Below are positions 17,623 through 26,390 of a stretch of DNA of 40,278 bases, piece by piece (the stretch's first letter is position 1; each line of letters begins with the position of its first letter). The notes under the pieces were generated by a model, which made no database searches, was not told the origin of the DNA, and was given only the letters and a program-made list of their open reading frames with translations. Source of the DNA: Aquisalimonas sp. (GTDB lineage: Bacteria > Pseudomonadota > Gammaproteobacteria > Nitrococcales > Aquisalimonadaceae); assembly GCF_007120195.1 (NCBI RefSeq), contig NZ_SKOG01000152.1, forward strand, positions 1 to 40,278. Reading direction: 5' to 3'. The position numbers were made by a program, and so were the translations under genes.

Positions 17623-19170
17623 ATGAACACCGTGAACACAGGCGCAAGCACCGGCATGAGCGGAGCGCAAGCCCCGGAGACCATGCCCCGGCGAACCTCC
17701 TTCGCCTTTGCGCGGCGCCACGGCGTGTGCCTGATTGCCGTGGAGGCCGAGCATGCCCGGGTCGCCTACCGCCCGGGCGCGAATGTCCGCAGTTTGCAGG
17801 AACTGCGCCGAAGTATCGGCCTGCCGTTGCGCCTTGAGCGCATGGAAAGCGATGCCTTCGAGGGCCTGCTACAGCGCACCTATGAGCGCCAGAGCGGCGA
17901 AACCCAGCAGATGATGGAGGATATCGGCGAGGACCTGGACCTCAGTCGGATCGCCGAATCCCTGCCTGAGCCCGCAGACCTCCTCGAGAGTGAGGACGAT
18001 GCACCCATCATCCGGCTCATCAACGCCATCCTCACGGAGTCGATCAAGGAGAACGCCTCGGATATCCACATCGAGCCGTTCGAAAACCGGCTGCTGGTGC
18101 GTTTCCGCGTGGACGGGGTACTGCGGGAGGTGCTGGAGCCGCCGCGGGTGCTCGCCCCACTGCTGATCTCGCGCATCAAGGTCATGGCGCGGCTGGATAT
18201 TGCCGAGAAGCGCCTGCCCCAGGACGGGCGCATCGGCCTGCGTGTTGCCGGTCGGGCCGTGGACATCCGCGTCTCCACCCTGCCCTCCGGACACGGCGAG
18301 CGCGTGGTGCTACGCCTGTTGGACAAGCAGGCGGGCCGCTTGAACCTGACGCACCTCGGCATGCCCGAGAGGCTCCGCCAGCCGCTGGACACCATTATCC
18401 ACCGACCCCACGGCATTCTGCTGGTCACGGGCCCTACGGGCTCGGGCAAAACCACCACGCTCTATGCCGGGCTCACCGAACTCAACGATCAGACCCGAAG
18501 TATACTGACGGTCGAGGATCCCATCGAGTACTACCTGGAGGGGATTGGCCAAACCCAAGTCAACACCAAGGTAGACATGACGTTCGCCCGCGGACTGCGC
18601 GCGATCCTACGCCAGGACCCGGACGTGGTCATGGTGGGCGAGATCCGTGACCTGGAAACCGCCGAGATTGCCGTGCAGGCCAGCCTGACCGGCCACCTGG
18701 TGCTCTCGACACTGCATACGAATACCGCCGTGGGCGCCGTGAGCCGCCTGCGGGACATGGGGGTGGAGCCCTTTCTGCTCGCCTCCAGCCTCATTGGTCT
18801 GATGGCGCAGCGCCTGGTGCGCATGCTCTGCGAGCACTGCAAGGAGCCCTACACGCCGAACGCCGTGGACTGCGAGCGACTGGGGATCGACCCCGCCGAC
18901 CCGCCCACGCTGTACCGGCCGGTGGGCTGCAGCCACTGCAACCAAAACGGGTACCGAGGCCGGGGCGGCATCTTCGAACTGGTTCCCGTGGACGACCGCG
19001 TGCGCACCATGATCCACGACGGGGTGTCGGAGCAGGATATTGAGAGGTATGCACGCGACCGGACGCCGAGTATGCGGCAGGATGGCATCCGGCGCGTTCT
19101 GGCCGGCCAGACGACCGTTGACGAAGTCCTGCGGGTCACAATCGAAGACACGGTGCCAATGGATGCGTAG
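17623..19170 (+). CDS. gspE: Type II secretion system ATPase GspE
   Basis: Encodes 515 aa. It is the cytoplasmic hexameric ATPase that drives pseudopilus assembly. It has Walker A G-P-T-G-S-G-K-T (270-277), the Asp box ([10 protein letters not shown]), Walker B ([10 protein letters not shown]) and the His box ([10 protein letters not shown]). The zinc-binding four-cysteine module is intact (C403, C406, C436, C439). The start lies one base after the gspD stop codon, so translational coupling is likely. It is followed by an unusually long 171-base spacer before gspF. Confidence 0.97.
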   Translation: MNTVNTGASTGMSGAQAPETMPRRTSFAFARRHGVCLIAVEAEHARVAYRPGANVRSLQELRRSIGLPLRLERMESDAFEGLLQRTYERQSGETQQMMEDIGEDLDLSRIAESLPEPADLLESEDDAPIIRLINAILTESIKENASDIHIEPFENRLLVRFRVDGVLREVLEPPRVLAPLLISRIKVMARLDIAEKRLPQDGRIGLRVAGRAVDIRVSTLPSGHGERVVLRLLDKQAGRLNLTHLGMPERLRQPLDTIIHRPHGILLVTGPTGSGKTTTLYAGLTELNDQTRSILTVEDPIEYYLEGIGQTQVNTKVDMTFARGLRAILRQDPDVVMVGEIRDLETAEIAVQASLTGHLVLSTLHTNTAVGAVSRLRDMGVEPFLLASSLIGLMAQRLVRMLCEHCKEPYTPNAVDCERLGIDPADPPTLYRPVGCSHCNQNGYRGRGGIFELVPVDDRVRTMIHDGVSEQDIERYARDRTPSMRQDGIRRVLAGQTTVDEVLRVTIEDTVPMDA

Positions 19171-19223
19171 GCGGGGGCTTTAGCCCCGAGCGTTGCAGGG
19201 GCTCGACAGGGCGCCTGCAACGC
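19167..19223 (+). repeat. REP-like hairpin sequence in the gspE-gspF spacer
   Basis: A GTAG head (19167-19170, overlapping the gspE stop) is followed by GGGGCT-TT-AGCCCC (19174-19187), the layout of REP elements associated with RAYT transposases. Next comes a second perfect stem, GCGTTGCAGG (19190-19199) with CCTGCAACGC (19214-19223). The rest of the spacer to 19341 has no gene. The structures could stabilise or punctuate the gsp mRNA, which is an inference. Confidence 0.6.
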
Positions 19224-19341
19224 ACAGGCTGGAAGGCTTGCGGCTGGCCCTTCCACAGCGGGCTGACGGCAGTGCCGAGCCGGACGCTGTAGAGGGCTTT
19301 CGGCCAGGCCCAGACGGCCAGGAACGACAGACGGACCGCAG

Positions 19342-20562
19342 ATGGGCGCATTCGAATACGCAGCACTGGACCACTCCGGCAAAGAGCTAAAGGGCGTTCT
19401 GGAGGGTGATACCGCCCGCCAGGTGCGCCAGCAGTTGCGCGATAAGGGCTGGATCCCGCTATCCGTGGATTCCGTCTCGGAGAAGCCGGCGGGCGCGCAG
19501 CGCCTGGGGCCGGTGCGGCTGGGCGGGGGCGTCAGTGCCTGGGAGCTTGCGCTGTTTACCCGCCAGCTTGCCACGCTGGTTGGCTCCGGCCTGCCTCTGG
19601 AGGAGGCGCTGCGCGCGACCGCCGAACAGGCGGACAAACCGCGGCTTCGCAGCATGATCACGGCGGTGCGCGCCCGGGTCATGGAGGGACACACCCTGGC
19701 CGATGGCCTGGCCCAGTTCCCCCGCGCCTTCCCCGAACTCTACCGCGCCACGGTCGGGGCCGGTGAACACACGGGGCATCTGGACGTCGTTCTGGAGCGG
19801 CTGGCCGATTACACCGAAAGCCGCCAGCAGATGCAGCAGAAGATTCAAAACGCCCTGATTTACCCGATCGCACTGGTTGTCATCGCCACAGCCGTGGTGG
19901 TGCTGCTGCTCACGTACGTGGTGCCGCAGGTTACCGATGTCTTTGCCGATGTGGGACAACAGCTACCGGCACTGACGGTGGGGCTGATCGCGGTCAGCGA
20001 TTTCTTGCGCCATTACGGCATCTGGCTGCTGGCCCTCCTGGGTCTGGGGGCCGTGGTCTTCAGCTACGGCATGCGCCGGGACGCGTTTCGTTTCCGGATT
20101 CACAAGGCGGCGCTGCGCCTGCCCCTGGTCAGCCGGGTCACGCGGGGCCTGAACGCCGGCCGCTTCGCGCGCACGTTCAGCATTCTGGTCGGCAGCGGCG
20201 TGCCCGTTCTGGAGGCGATGCGCATCTCGGCAGAGGTCATGTCAAACCTGCCCATGCGCGAGGCGGTCGGCACGGCGGCAACGCGGGTGCGGGAAGGGAC
20301 GGCCATTTACAAGGCGCTGCAGCAAAGCGGCCAGTTTCCGCCCATGCTCATGCACCTCATTGCCAGCGGCGAGAACAGTGGCCGTCTGGAAGCGATGCTG
20401 GAACGCGGCGCACTCAACCAGGAGCGTGAAGTCCAGGGGTTGGTGGACACGGCGTTGGCAATCTTCGAGCCGGCGCTGATCGTCATCATGGGCAGCATCG
20501 TGCTGATCATCGTGGCGGCCATCCTGCTTCCCATCTTTGAACTCAACCAGCTCGTCGCCTGA
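19342..20562 (+). CDS. gspF: Type II secretion system inner-membrane protein GspF
   Basis: Encodes 406 aa. Two homologous T2SSF domains each carry the family phrase: L-A-T-L-V-G-S-G-L-P-L-E-E-A-L (residues 77-91) and F-S-I-L-V-G-S-G-V-P-V-L-E-A. Three transmembrane helices lie near residues 172-194, 225-243 and 375-400. GspF is the polytopic platform protein thought to couple GspE to pilin assembly. Upstream is the 171-base spacer with REP-like hairpins; gspG follows after 32 bases. Confidence 0.96.
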   Translation: MGAFEYAALDHSGKELKGVLEGDTARQVRQQLRDKGWIPLSVDSVSEKPAGAQRLGPVRLGGGVSAWELALFTRQLATLVGSGLPLEEALRATAEQADKPRLRSMITAVRARVMEGHTLADGLAQFPRAFPELYRATVGAGEHTGHLDVVLERLADYTESRQQMQQKIQNALIYPIALVVIATAVVVLLLTYVVPQVTDVFADVGQQLPALTVGLIAVSDFLRHYGIWLLALLGLGAVVFSYGMRRDAFRFRIHKAALRLPLVSRVTRGLNAGRFARTFSILVGSGVPVLEAMRISAEVMSNLPMREAVGTAATRVREGTAIYKALQQSGQFPPMLMHLIASGENSGRLEAMLERGALNQEREVQGLVDTALAIFEPALIVIMGSIVLIIVAAILLPIFELNQLVA

Positions 20563-20594
20563 ACGCGACGGACAACGACCACGACGGAGACGTT

Positions 20595-21041
20595 ATGCAC
20601 GGCAAATCAGGCGAGAGACCACCGCGGCGACAGGGCGGTTTCACGCTCATCGAGATCATGGTGGTGGTGGTGATTCTGGGAATTCTTGCGGCCTTCGCCA
20701 TTCCCAACATCATGGACAATCCCGAGCGCGCGCGGGTCACCAAGGCGCAACACGATATTCGCACGCTGGAATCGCAGCTGGAGATGTATCGGCTGGACAA
20801 CCACCGCTATCCAACCACGGACCAGGGCCTTCAGGCCCTGGTGGAGCGCCCGCGCAGCCAACCGGAGCCACCCAACTGGAAAGAAGGCGGATACATGCGC
20901 AGCGTGCCGTCGGACCCCTGGGGCAATGAGTACCAGTACCTTGCCCCGGAGGACGCCGACGGCCGCATTAAGATTTACACCTACGGCGCCGACGGCCGGC
21001 GCGGCGGAGAGCCCGCAATCAGCAACCGGGATCTGGACTGA
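20595..21041 (+). CDS. gspG: Major pseudopilin GspG
   Basis: Encodes 148 aa. The prepilin leader ends at Gly15, giving the cleavage site G-G/F-T-L-I-E with Glu at +5 of the mature protein. A long hydrophobic helix follows. The C-terminal part has the GspG hallmarks Y-P-T-T-D-Q-G-L-Q-A-L-V and D-P-W-G-N-E-Y-Q-Y. It forms the body of the pseudopilus after processing by a prepilin peptidase not encoded here. A GGAG site precedes the ATG. Confidence 0.97.
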   Translation: MHGKSGERPPRRQGGFTLIEIMVVVVILGILAAFAIPNIMDNPERARVTKAQHDIRTLESQLEMYRLDNHRYPTTDQGLQALVERPRSQPEPPNWKEGGYMRSVPSDPWGNEYQYLAPEDADGRIKIYTYGADGRRGGEPAISNRDLD

Positions 21042-21049
21042 CCGCCGCA

Positions 21050-21595
21050 ATGGCGCGCCTGCCAGGCAGCCCCAGCAGGGGACATCGGCGTCACCAGTCC
21101 GGCTTCACGCTGATCGAGGTCATGGTGGTGGTGGTGCTCATCGGTATTATCACGACCCTGGCCGTACTCAATATGGGCGGCGAGGATGATCGCGTGGAGC
21201 GCGAAGCGCGTCGCCTGGCCGCGGTGCTGGATACCGCCGGCCGCGAGGCAGTAATCCAGGCCCGGGAGCTGGGGCTGGTGCTGGAGCCTGATGGCTATCG
21301 TTTCGCCCGCCTGGAAAGCGACGCATGGCGCACGGACGCCTATCAGCACGATCGCGCGCTCGGCGCGCACGCGCTACCGGGGGATTTGCGCTTGCGGGTG
21401 AGCACCGATGATCTCCCCGGTGAGCGGGAACCGGGTGACAACGACGACCGCCCCCATGTGCTGATCCTCTCCAGCGGCGAGCTGACACCCTTTGAGGTGG
21501 AAATCCGACGCCCTGGCAGTCGATCCCCGCCGTGGATCGTCACCGGGGAACTGGATGGCACCATCGACTATCGACAGGATGATGACCGGCCATGA
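21050..21595 (+). CDS. gspH: Minor pseudopilin GspH
   Basis: Encodes 181 aa. The leader ends S-G (17-18), followed by F-T-L-I-E-V-M-V-V-V-V-L-I-G and the hydrophobic helix. The remaining part fits the GspH fold. It starts 8 bases after gspG and overlaps gspI by 4 bases (ATGA), which implies coupled translation. The leader of 18 residues is longer than is typical for pseudopilins but still acceptable. Confidence 0.93.
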   Translation: MARLPGSPSRGHRRHQSGFTLIEVMVVVVLIGIITTLAVLNMGGEDDRVEREARRLAAVLDTAGREAVIQARELGLVLEPDGYRFARLESDAWRTDAYQHDRALGAHALPGDLRLRVSTDDLPGEREPGDNDDRPHVLILSSGELTPFEVEIRRPGSRSPPWIVTGELDGTIDYRQDDDRP

Positions 21596-22038
21596 CCGCT
21601 AGCAAAGCGCTCAACGGTAGTCGCGGCGACCTGCGCGGCCGCACAGGCGCGCGTGGCTTCACGCTGCTGGAGGTGATGATTGCCGTGGCGGTGCTCGCCA
21701 TCGCCATGACGGCGGTGATCAAGGCCGGGTCGGAAATGACCGCCAATGCCCGCCACCTGCAGGACCGCACGTTCGCCCAGTGGGTCGCCGGCAACGTCAT
21801 GGCCGAACTCCAGGCCGCCGCGTTCTGGGACGACGAGGGCGATGATGGCATCCAGTCCCTGGGCGGCCAGGAGTGGTACTGGGCCTTTGAGGTGCAGTCC
21901 ACGCCCAACCCCGATTTCCGCCGGGTCGACGTGGAGGTCTACCGCGACGAGGACGACGACGCCCCGGTGGCCACCTTGACGGGGCTTATCAGCGACCCGG
22001 CCATGACCGAAACCGTTGTGCTGGCGCCGGAGGCCTAG
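21592..22038 (+). CDS. gspI: Minor pseudopilin GspI
   Basis: Encodes 148 aa. The prepilin site is A-R-G/F-T-L-L-E-V-M-I-A-V-A-V-L-A-I-A-M, with the leader ending at Gly22. A typical small GspI C-terminal domain follows (Q-E-W-Y-W-A-F-E-V, R-R-V-D-V-E-V-Y). GspI joins J and K at the pseudopilus tip. The TAG stop (22036-22038) falls exactly at the left boundary of a dispersed repeat element, separating it from gspJ by about 179 bases. Neighbouring gene pairs overlap instead. Confidence 0.93.
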   Translation: MTASKALNGSRGDLRGRTGARGFTLLEVMIAVAVLAIAMTAVIKAGSEMTANARHLQDRTFAQWVAGNVMAELQAAAFWDDEGDDGIQSLGGQEWYWAFEVQSTPNPDFRRVDVEVYRDEDDDAPVATLTGLISDPAMTETVVLAPEA

Positions 22039-22224
22039 TGTCCTGTAACCGCCATTCGTTGTTTTTTTCTTGTCGGTGCGCCTTCGAGGCCAAGCGCTGG
22101 GCCGAAGGCGTAGCGGCCCCTACGGCGAGGATCGGCAACACCGCCTCGGAGGCGCACCGGCAAGCCCGCCGGGAGCGCCCATCCGACCGCGGAGCGGTGT
22201 TGCGCCGCTTGCCTAGGGTGACGG
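22036..22224 (+). repeat. Truncated MITE-like element between gspI and gspJ
   Basis: The left terminal repeat TGTCCTGTAACCG starts at 22039. From 22073 to 22224 the sequence aligns without gaps to the reverse complement of 40127-40278, with about 14 mismatches in 152 positions by eye. The right end of the element (about 76 bases in the other copies, with the second terminal repeat) is missing. GGTGCGCCTTCGAGGC (from 22075) and GCCTCGGAGGCGCACC form a long imperfect stem. The copy stays open in the gspJ frame throughout and contains the GTG at 22218. Confidence 0.8.
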
Positions 22225-22850
22225 GAGAACGGGGGTTTACGCTCATCGAGATTCTGGTGGCCCTGGCGATCTTTGCCCTGGTCTCCGCCGTGAGCTTCTC
22301 CGGCATACTGGTGATGGTGGACAATCGCGCACGGGTCACGAACCACGCCGACCGTCTGGCCGCCATCCAGACGGCCGTCAGCCTACTGGAGCGCGATTTG
22401 CAACAGGCCGTCGCGCGCCCGATCCGCGATCCCTTCGGTGATCCGCGCCCGGCGATGCTCAGCGAGGACCTGGCGGACCTGGAATTCACCCGTGCCGGGC
22501 GTTCCAATCCGCTGGGCCTGCGGCGCAGTGAGCTCGAACGTGTGGCCTATCGCATCGAGGACGAGCAGCTCGTGCGCCTGAGCTGGGGGGTGATCGATCA
22601 ACAGCCCGAACCCCCCCGGCAGGATCGCGCGCTGCTCAGCGGCGCGCTGGAGATTGCACTGCGCTTCATGGATGCAGACACGCAATGGCGAGAAACCTGG
22701 CCGCCGCCGGGTGACGCGCCAGGTTCACCGCAACTGCCACGCGCGGTGGAGTTTACGGTGATCCTCGAGGACATGGACCGCGTTACCCGGGTCCTCCTGC
22801 TGGTCGATGTGCCGGAGAGCCTGCAGTGGCCCCAGGATCTCGAACCGTGA
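22218..22850 (+). CDS. gspJ: Minor pseudopilin GspJ
   Basis: Encodes 210 aa from GTG 22218. The short leader V-T-G-E-R-G precedes F-T-L-I-E-I-L-V-A-L-A-I-F-A-L, a standard prepilin cleavage site. The C-terminal portion, with L-E-R-D-L-Q-Q-A-V-A-R-P-I-R-D and V-A-Y-R-I-E-D, is typical of GspJ. The frame is open upstream to GTG 22038, which would add 60 residues translated from a repeat element. I prefer 22218 because pseudopilin leaders are short, although no good ribosome-binding site precedes it; GTG 22197 and TTG 22200, just after a GGAG, are alternatives. The stop overlaps gspK (GTGA). Confidence 0.88.
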   Translation: MTGERGFTLIEILVALAIFALVSAVSFSGILVMVDNRARVTNHADRLAAIQTAVSLLERDLQQAVARPIRDPFGDPRPAMLSEDLADLEFTRAGRSNPLGLRRSELERVAYRIEDEQLVRLSWGVIDQQPEPPRQDRALLSGALEIALRFMDADTQWRETWPPPGDAPGSPQLPRAVEFTVILEDMDRVTRVLLLVDVPESLQWPQDLEP

Positions 22851-23791
22851 GCGGCGCCCACCACCGCCAACGCGGTGTCGCCCTGATCACGGCCTTGCTC
22901 GCTGTGGCCATCGTCACGATTCTGGCCGTGGAGTTGACCACCCGCCAGCACCTGGACATCAGGCGCACCCAGAACTTGCTGGCTCGGGACCAGGCCTACA
23001 CCTACGCCCTGGGTGTGGAGCGCTGGGCGTTGTCCATGCTCATGGAGGACCGGCGCCAGAACGATGACGGCGTGGACCACCTCAATGAGTTCTGGGCGCA
23101 GGAGCTAACGCCCCCGCCCTTCGAGGGCGCCACCATGCGCCTGCGCATGCAGGACCTGCAGGGCCGATTCAACCTCAACAACCTGGTCACCGGGCCGGGG
23201 GAGGACGCCGAGGAGGCCATGGCGCAGCTCACGGGGCTGCTCCGGGGCCTGGACGTGGAGGCTGCGTTCGTGCAGGCCGCCGCGGACTGGATCGACGTCG
23301 CGCCGGACATCCGCTTCCCGGACGGCGCCGGGGACGACGTCTATTCGCGCCTCGACCCGCCGTACCGCACGGCCAACCGCCCCATGATCAGCGCCTCGGA
23401 GCTGCGCCTGGTGCGGGGCGTCGAAGACAGTGACTGGCGCGCGGTGGCCGCCTTCGTGACGGCCCTGCCGGAGCGAACACCGATCAACGTCAACACCGCA
23501 CCCCCGGAAGTCTTGCGTGGCCTTGCGCCCGGGCTGTCCATGGATGCGGCGGAGTCCCTGGCGGCCGGCCGGCCAGACGACGGCTGGCAGTCGGTGGACG
23601 ACTTCCTGGCGCAATCGGCGCTGGCCGGCCGGGAGATTGACGCCGCGGGCCTCAGTGTCGGCAGCAATTATTTCCTGCTGCAAAGCGAAATCGAGCTCGG
23701 GCGGGTGACCATCCGCAGCGAAAGCGTCCTGTACCGGCCGAGCGAGCACGGCGGGCAGGTCATTTTGCGACGTCAGGGGTTTTTTCCTTGA
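22847..23791 (+). CDS. gspK: Minor pseudopilin GspK
   Basis: Encodes 314 aa. The leader V-S-G-A-H-H-R-Q-R-G is followed by V-A-L-I-T-A-L-L-A-V-A-I-V. As is known for GspK, the mature +5 position is not glutamate (threonine here). The large globular domain is present, with L-Q-G-R-F-N-L-N-N-L and N-V-N-T-A-P-P-E-V-L-R-G-L. GspK caps the pseudopilus tip. GTG 22847 overlaps the gspJ stop by 4 bases and has AGGA about 10 bases upstream; GTG/ATG-like starts a few codons earlier, from 22826, are possible. Confidence 0.94.
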   Translation: MSGAHHRQRGVALITALLAVAIVTILAVELTTRQHLDIRRTQNLLARDQAYTYALGVERWALSMLMEDRRQNDDGVDHLNEFWAQELTPPPFEGATMRLRMQDLQGRFNLNNLVTGPGEDAEEAMAQLTGLLRGLDVEAAFVQAAADWIDVAPDIRFPDGAGDDVYSRLDPPYRTANRPMISASELRLVRGVEDSDWRAVAAFVTALPERTPINVNTAPPEVLRGLAPGLSMDAAESLAAGRPDDGWQSVDDFLAQSALAGREIDAAGLSVGSNYFLLQSEIELGRVTIRSESVLYRPSEHGGQVILRRQGFFP

Positions 23792-23890
23792 GGCTGGCAA
23801 GCGATTGCACCGGGACAACGGACCCATGACAATGCCGCAGGGTGTCTCGGGGCACCGCCCCAGGAACCGAAAAACCACCAGGAACGATTC

Positions 23891-25099
23891 ATGAATCCGA
23901 CACTGTTGCTACGCTTGACCCCCGGCGATGCCCATGAGGCGCAATGGGCGCAGCTGGACCGTGACGCTCTGGTGGAACAGCGGGGCCGGGATGCGCTCCC
24001 GGCGTTGGGGGCCAATGCGCAGGGCCGAGACATCGTCGTCCTCGTGCCCACGGAGGAGGTCCTGCTGACCCGGGTCAGCATTCCAACGCACAACCGCCAG
24101 AGGCTCTTGCAGGCCATCCCCTACGCGTTGGAGGATCAGCTCGCCAGCGACATCGACGACCTCCACTTCGTACCGGGCCAGCGCATGGCCGATGGCACCT
24201 GCCCGGTGGCTGTGGTCGAACACGCGCGCATGGAGGCCTGGCTCGATGCCCTCGACGCGGCCGGTCTGCAACCCAAACGCATGCTGCCCGATGCGCTGGC
24301 CGTACCCCTGCAGGATGACGCCTGGGCCGGGGTCGTGGATGGCGAGCGCTTCCTGATCCGCACCGGGCCCAGCACCGGGTTTGCCGGCGAAACGGTAAAC
24401 CTGGCGGTGCTGCTGGATGCGGCTCTGGCCGACGCCGAGACGCAGCCGCCGCAACGGCTCGTCCTCAACGGTGACACACTGGATGCCGCCACCGTCGAGG
24501 ACGTGTTGGCCTTGGAGCAACAACAACGCCCGGCGGACGCCGTGCTGGCCGAAGGCATCGCTGGCGGCGGCGGGCTGGAGCTGCGGACCGGGCGTCATGT
24601 GGGGCGCCATGAACAACGCGCCCGCTGGCGACCCTGGATACCGGCCGCCGCACTGCTGGTCGCCTTCGTACTGGTGGACGCCAGTCGCGTTGTCGTGGAG
24701 CGGTGGCAATTGCAGCGGGAACTGGCGAGCCTGGATGCACGCGTGGAAACCATCTTTCGCGATGTCTTCCCGGATGCCACGCGCGTGGCCGCCCCCCGGG
24801 AGCGCATGCAGACTCACCTCAATCGCCTGCGCGCGGGGGAGCGACCGGCCGACGGCGACATACTCGACACGCTCCTGGTCGTCGGCCCCCACCTGCGCGA
24901 GAACCATTTCCGACTCGGCGGGCTCAGCTGGCGCAGCGACACCCTCGAGCTGGAGCTCACGGCGCGCACGCTGCAGGAGCTCGACGCGCTGCAACAGACG
25001 CTCGACGGCGAAGACACGCTCAACGTCGAAATCCGTCAGGCTCGCTCGCAAGACGACGAGGTGCAGGGCCGGCTGCTGATCCGGCGGGAGGCCTCATGA
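23891..25099 (+). CDS. gspL: Type II secretion system protein GspL
   Basis: Encodes 402 aa. An N-terminal cytoplasmic actin-like domain is followed by one transmembrane helix near W-I-P-A-A-A-L-L-V-A-F-V-L-V and a periplasmic ferredoxin-like domain. Family phrases include L-L-T-R-V-S-I-P and Q-A-I-P-Y-A-L-E-D-Q-L-A. GspL recruits the ATPase GspE to the membrane. The 99-base spacer after gspK contains a short GGGGC-ACC-GCCCC hairpin (23849-23861). AGGAA lies six bases before the ATG. The stop overlaps gspM by 4 bases. Confidence 0.92.
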   Translation: MNPTLLLRLTPGDAHEAQWAQLDRDALVEQRGRDALPALGANAQGRDIVVLVPTEEVLLTRVSIPTHNRQRLLQAIPYALEDQLASDIDDLHFVPGQRMADGTCPVAVVEHARMEAWLDALDAAGLQPKRMLPDALAVPLQDDAWAGVVDGERFLIRTGPSTGFAGETVNLAVLLDAALADAETQPPQRLVLNGDTLDAATVEDVLALEQQQRPADAVLAEGIAGGGGLELRTGRHVGRHEQRARWRPWIPAAALLVAFVLVDASRVVVERWQLQRELASLDARVETIFRDVFPDATRVAAPRERMQTHLNRLRAGERPADGDILDTLLVVGPHLRENHFRLGGLSWRSDTLELELTARTLQELDALQQTLDGEDTLNVEIRQARSQDDEVQGRLLIRREAS

Positions 25100-25584
25100 A
25101 GGAATGGTGGCAACAGTTGGCGCCGCGGGAACGCCAGGTGTTGCTCTTCGGCGGGGCTGCCCTTGCGGTGATCCTCTACGTCTTCGCCATCCGTATGCCG
25201 GCGGCGGAAGCCGTGGCGGAGCTCCGGACCCACGTCAGCCAAGAGCGCGAACTTGTCGCCTGGATGGAAGACAGCCGCCGCGAGATCCGCAGGCTCCGGG
25301 GACAAGCGGACCTGTCGACCGCCGGCGAATCGCCACACCAGAGCTTGTACTCTCTGGCTGACGCAAGCGCCCGGGAGGCCGGCCTCGATTCCGTACTCAG
25401 CCGCGTGGAACCCGCCGGTGGCAATGGTGCCCGTGTCAATTTCGAGGATATCGCCTTTGACGAACTGGTCCGCTGGCTGGTGCAGCTGCGCCGCGAGCAC
25501 GGCATCATCGCCGATCAGGTTACGGTTCGGCGCGGAACCGACCAGGGCCGTGTCAACGTGCAACTGGTCCTGGAACCGGCATGA
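25096..25584 (+). CDS. gspM: Type II secretion system protein GspM
   Basis: Encodes 162 aa. M-K-E-W-W-Q-Q-L-A-P-R-E-R-Q-V-L-L is the classic GspM opening. A single transmembrane helix (about residues 18-35) and a periplasmic ferredoxin-like domain follow. It stabilises GspL in the platform. The start sits in an ATGA overlap with gspL, and the end overlaps gspN the same way. The same frame is open far upstream inside gspL, but that part is a shadow. Confidence 0.92.
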   Translation: MKEWWQQLAPRERQVLLFGGAALAVILYVFAIRMPAAEAVAELRTHVSQERELVAWMEDSRREIRRLRGQADLSTAGESPHQSLYSLADASAREAGLDSVLSRVEPAGGNGARVNFEDIAFDELVRWLVQLRREHGIIADQVTVRRGTDQGRVNVQLVLEPA

Positions 25585-26375
25585 TCCGTCGCGTTGCCCT
25601 GATTGCCCTCGGAGTGTTCGTCTTTCTTGTCACGCTGACCGTCACCGTGCCGGCCCATCAGGCGTACCGATTGCTGCCTGGCCACCTTCCCGTGGAGGCC
25701 TGGGGAGTTCGTGGGACACTGTGGAACGGGGGGGCCGATACGGTCATTGCCGAAGACGTGCGGCTCGAGCGTCTGCGTTGGGAGCTCGATCCGTCGGCAC
25801 TGTGGCAGGGCCGGCTGGCCTATGACCTCTCGGGGCGCATCGCCGATGGCCAGTTCAGCGGCCGTGTCGCGACCCGCACGGGTCAGGTGGTGGAGATCAC
25901 GGAGCTGCGCGCGGACATGAGCGCGGATGCCCTGTTGCGCCTGATCGGCACCGCCGAGTATCCGGCCGCCTTGGGAGGACGGCTGGATGCATTCATTCAC
26001 CATGGGACGCTGGACCGAGGCACGCCAACCCGCCTGCAGGGCATCGCGAACTGGCAGAATGCCGACATCACAGCGTTCGGCGAGACAGTCGCCCTTGGCA
26101 GTTTCGGTGTGCGCATTGAGACCGCGGCGGACGGTACACTGCTGGGCGATCTGCGGAATACGGAGCACGGTCCGCTGGAGATCAACGGCGACGTCCAGCT
26201 GACCCTGGACGGCACCATGACGGGCGAGACCCGCGTTGTTACCACCGAGGCGGCCAGCGAGGAACTGCTTCAGGGCATGATGGTCCTGGGTATACCGGAC
26301 CCCGAGTCGGAGCTGAACATCCGTTTCGAAGGCAACATCAACGACCCCATGGGCTTCCGAGGGCACCTCGAGTAA
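25581..26375 (+). CDS. gspN: Type II secretion system protein GspN
   Basis: Encodes 264 aa. An N-terminal membrane anchor (M-I-R-R-V-A-L-I-A-L-G-V-F-V-F-L) is followed by a beta-rich periplasmic domain containing V-R-G-T-L-W-N-G, typical of the PulN/GspN family. GspN is an accessory subunit absent from many systems. It closes the gsp operon, overlapping gspM by 4 bases. nudE begins 15 bases later, so nudE and cysQ probably share the transcript. Confidence 0.9.
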   Translation: MIRRVALIALGVFVFLVTLTVTVPAHQAYRLLPGHLPVEAWGVRGTLWNGGADTVIAEDVRLERLRWELDPSALWQGRLAYDLSGRIADGQFSGRVATRTGQVVEITELRADMSADALLRLIGTAEYPAALGGRLDAFIHHGTLDRGTPTRLQGIANWQNADITAFGETVALGSFGVRIETAADGTLLGDLRNTEHGPLEINGDVQLTLDGTMTGETRVVTTEAASEELLQGMMVLGIPDPESELNIRFEGNINDPMGFRGHLE

Positions 26376-26390
26376 GCGGACGATCATCAC

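Noticed and set aside
22038-22217. 60-residue N-terminal extension of GspJ
   Set aside because: It is translated from the dispersed repeat, and prepilin leaders are short. Treated as read-through of the element rather than protein.
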